This document shows positions 62,401-64,000 of a stretch of DNA of 64,000 bases, in pieces. Under the pieces are notes generated by a model that was not told the origin of the DNA, did not search any database, and saw nothing but the letters and a program-made list of their open reading frames with translations. Source of the DNA: Daphnia pulex (lineage: Eukaryota > Arthropoda > Branchiopoda > Diplostraca > Daphniidae); NCBI RefSeq assembly GCF_021134715.1, contig NC_060017.1, forward strand, positions 2,294,001 to 2,358,000, written 5' to 3'. How positions within the stretch are numbered: position 1 is the first letter of the stretch; each line of letters begins with the position of its first letter. Made by a program: the position numbers and the translations under genes.

Positions 62401-64000
62401 ACTGTTTCTATAGGCCTATATAGGCCTGGAGAGTACTGCATAAACAGATGGTTGCTTCTGAAGTGACAAGAATGAATAAAGTGAATAAATATCGCTCTCT
62501 TTCTTCTCTATTTGTCACACCAGCAATGTCGCTTATATAACCTTATTCACCTCTTATACAACACAAGAGACCTTATGCTGCCGTCGGAGTGGTAAACTAT
62601 AGAGGGGAGTCGATCGGATGCACAAAAGATCTGATGACGCAATGGGGATGAGAGAATACAAGTTGACTTGATGGCACTGTTGTGTGTTGTCTCTCCTGTT
62701 AGAGCTCAGATTCTGTTATAAGGGTCTATGGGGGTCTTGTGGCTATCAAGTCAGTAGCTAATCAAGCTGGAACATGTCACCAGCATAAATAGCCAATCTC
62801 TCTCTTCACATCCCCATTCGTGTGGCTTTAACTCTTCAGTTGCAGTGTTGTGGTGTTGAGACTGTCACAGCGGGCCCATTCATAATAGCCTATAGACAGT
62901 TCCCCTTCTAGATGGGGTGGCAAACTGACAACCAGCTGAAAATATATTCATCTATTATGTCACAGCACAGTGAAACTTCCTTCTTTGGGGAATGACTAGT
63001 CAACAAAAGCGCATAGGCCTAAAATTATCTTGACGATGGGCTATGGCAGATGCGGGGCTTATTGATTCTCGAATATGATATACCTGATGGACACTAGCTG
63101 GAAATATTAATAGATTGTAGAAGAGGAGCGTTCAGCTGCTCGTTATAACTATAGTTACGGAATCAGATGACCATCAACGAGCGAAAATAGCAGGCGCAAA
63201 TATAGTGACAACGGAAGGGGTATTAATGAGTCAGTTCTTGTGGCACTGCAGCAGTTTCGTATTACTCTGCAGGTGCTCTGTGGCGCCCACAACACACGTC
63301 GGAAAAGGAGATAAGGTTTCCTCAATCCTTTTTTTTTACTCCAGAGATATCCTACATCAACCCATACTAGGGATTTTTTTTTAGTGCTACTATACATTGT
63401 ATAATAGAAAATCTTCTCGTCCATAATTGGATTCGGCGTGTTGCAACCCAAATCCATTGCAACAGCCAACCGACAGAGTGCGTCGAAATAAACAGACAAA
63501 AGATGTTGATTTTATTTTTTACGGTTCAAAACTCTTTCCGCCGAAAAACAAACAAACGCATTTCCCACAGCAGACCCAAGTTTTCGAATCTTAATTATTG
63601 CATTCTTCAAAATGATTATACGCCGTAATGATAGATACACGCTAGATGCCTTTTGCTGCTGTTTAAAAGACTATGCTCAATCTCTTGAGAGATGGCCGCC
63701 TATTTTCTAGAATCATATTAATAATCTCTCTACTTCTTCGTTTTTTGTTGCTGTGGAATTCTTTGATGCGACTGGGTGGTATGCCAAACGCACATGAATA
63801 AGCAGATTCAATTTGATTCTTGTATTTAATTTCACAGAGATTGAGAAATGTTATGATATTAACAAGGGACTTCATCATCTTCGTGAGGGGTTGCACTTAT
63901 ACGTGAATGTTATTTTTTTTTCTTCAAAAGTCCGCCATCCAGGCCTCCGAGTCTTGTCAGCGTCAAGCGCGAATATTTGATTCCGCCACAAAAACAACAA

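Larger units (their letters stand above)
56740..64000. other. 7 kb intergenic region, no recognised gene
   Basis: Upstream flank of SLC5 copy 2, running to the window end. It is rich in simple repeats (poly-A at about 57188-57212, CA, CT and GCC tracts) and short ORFs without recognisable domains. The palindromic motif TATAGGCCTATA and partial forms recur from 60015 to 63020. One donor-like candidate exon is listed separately. Confidence 0.5.

Overview
This is a eukaryotic nuclear window, most likely from a crustacean close to Daphnia. Coding sequence is split into many small exons with short (about 60-120 bp) GT-AG introns. The best-preserved proteins are arthropod types: a long chitin deacetylase 5-like protein, SLC5 cotransporters and a lysosomal beta-mannosidase. 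Flanking DNA is rich in pyrimidine tracts and microsatellites. The genus is an inference from gene content and intron style. No operons, CRISPR arrays, rRNA genes or convincing tRNA genes were seen.

Layout. 1-774 (-): 5' end of a beta-mannosidase gene that runs out of the window. 775-12672: about 12 kb without recognisable coding sequence, between two divergently transcribed genes. 12673-27885 (+): a complete 20-exon chitin deacetylase 5-like gene (about 1142 aa) with a 7.5 kb first intron and a tandem pair of equal-length alternative exons carrying catalytic residues. 27886-43420: a gene graveyard holding tandem repeats, a 761 bp TA-flanked MITE, an XRN2-like 5'-3' exoribonuclease fragment (-), a C1q fragment (+), two Topors-like RING fragments (-), and a TTF2/lodestar-like SNF2 ATPase (-) with several disabling lesions plus two extra partial copies. 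About 43425-47545 (+): a decayed bacterial tripartite RND efflux operon (membrane fusion protein, RND pump, outer-membrane lipoprotein), truncated at both ends and riddled with stops and frameshifts. 48760-56719 (-): two complete tandem SLC5 Na+-coupled solute cotransporter genes, 15 exons each with matching phases. 56740-64000: about 7 kb without recognisable genes.

Main points. The bacterial efflux-pump segment lies between arthropod sequences on both sides and has decayed like a pseudogene, so it looks like a nuclear insertion of bacterial DNA rather than simple contamination. Fragments related to two RNA polymerase II termination factors (XRN2 and TTF2) lie side by side and are partly duplicated. 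The two SLC5 paralogues are clearly diverged except in their first coding exon, which is almost identical, suggesting gene conversion. Exon borders were set by eye from splice consensus, phase and family similarity. Homology calls come from recognised motifs, not from searches.
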